A stretch of DNA of 6,515 bases. Source: Cyanobacteriota bacterium (GTDB lineage: Bacteria > Cyanobacteriota > Cyanobacteriia > PCC-6307 > Cyanobiaceae). The position numbers and the translations under genes are program-made. Positions 6,392-6,515 of the stretch are shown here, in pieces (within the stretch, counting starts at the first letter, position 1; every line of letters begins with the position of its first letter). The stretch lies in assembly GCA_947463165.1 (NCBI GenBank), contig CANHSW010000124.1, positions 1 to 6,515 on the forward strand. Direction: 5' to 3'. The notes below the pieces were generated by a model that was not told where the DNA came from, made no database searches, and saw nothing but the letters and a program-made list of their open reading frames with translations.

Positions 6392-6515
6392 TTATTGCAG
6401 TGCCTGACTTGCCAAGATAAAGAAGTAAATCATGACAGCCATCAGTAATAGTCTTCCTACTAGGAAGGGAATCACTATTTCGCGGCGAAACAGAGACTGA
6501 TCTATGGCCTCCAGT
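6392..6515 (-). CDS. C-terminal end of an unidentified membrane protein, 5' part outside the window
   Basis: A frame open from the right edge reads 40 codons and stops at TAA (6392-6394). The visible tail starts with a polar, charged stretch, LEAIDQSLFRRE. A hydrophobic segment, VIPFLVGRLLLMAVMIYFFIL, follows, and the protein ends in ASQALQ, so it looks like the last transmembrane helix of a membrane protein. It precedes nrtC by 96 bp on the same strand, where the permease gene nrtB would be expected. I do not recognise the usual NrtB C-terminus in it; it could be a divergent NrtB, another transporter or an unrelated membrane protein. A second frame is also open here for about 60 codons, but its product is polar and unconvincing. 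Confidence 0.5.
   Translation of the reverse strand, partial: LEAIDQSLFRREIVIPFLVGRLLLMAVMIYFFILASQALQ

Noticed and set aside
1..6515. CRISPR array, tRNA, rRNA or insertion sequence
   Set aside because: I saw no regularly spaced repeats, no tRNA-like cloverleaf and no transposase frame or terminal inverted repeats on either strand.

Overview
The window looks like part of a cyanobacterial genome. The evidence is a bipartite ABC ATPase with a solute-binding-like tail (NrtC type), its partner ATPase (NrtD type), and NdhF and NdhD subunits of the CO2-uptake class of NDH-1. The fairly high GC and the style of these proteins suggest the Cyanobium/freshwater Synechococcus (alpha-cyanobacterial) group. 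That placement is inferred from protein resemblance, not from a search.

Every supported gene is on the minus strand, so the window reads from right to left. From the right edge: the last 40 codons of an unidentified gene ending in a membrane segment (6392-6515); nrtC (4307-6295); a 107-bp gap with two hairpins; nrtD (3357-4199); a 256-bp intergenic region holding a strong stem-loop after nrtD and the presumed control region of the next unit (3101-3356); ndhF of the F3/F4 type (1184-3097); and, 13 bp later, the first 390 codons of ndhD, which runs off the left edge (1-1170).

NrtC and NrtD would be the two ATPases of a nitrate/nitrite ABC importer. Its binding protein NrtA and permease NrtB are not visible here. 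The closely related bicarbonate importer CmpABCD is the main alternative reading. NdhF and NdhD would be the distal membrane arm of a specialised NDH-1 complex that hydrates CO2 to bicarbonate, normally with a CupA/CupB (ChpX) protein, whose gene would be expected beyond the left edge. The window therefore puts nitrogen uptake beside inorganic-carbon uptake.

Nothing here is an obviously new system. The points most worth a second look are the altered proton-channel residues in NdhF and NdhD, the unidentified gene where nrtB was expected, the hairpins between nrtC and nrtD, and repeats upstream of ndhF that could be regulatory.
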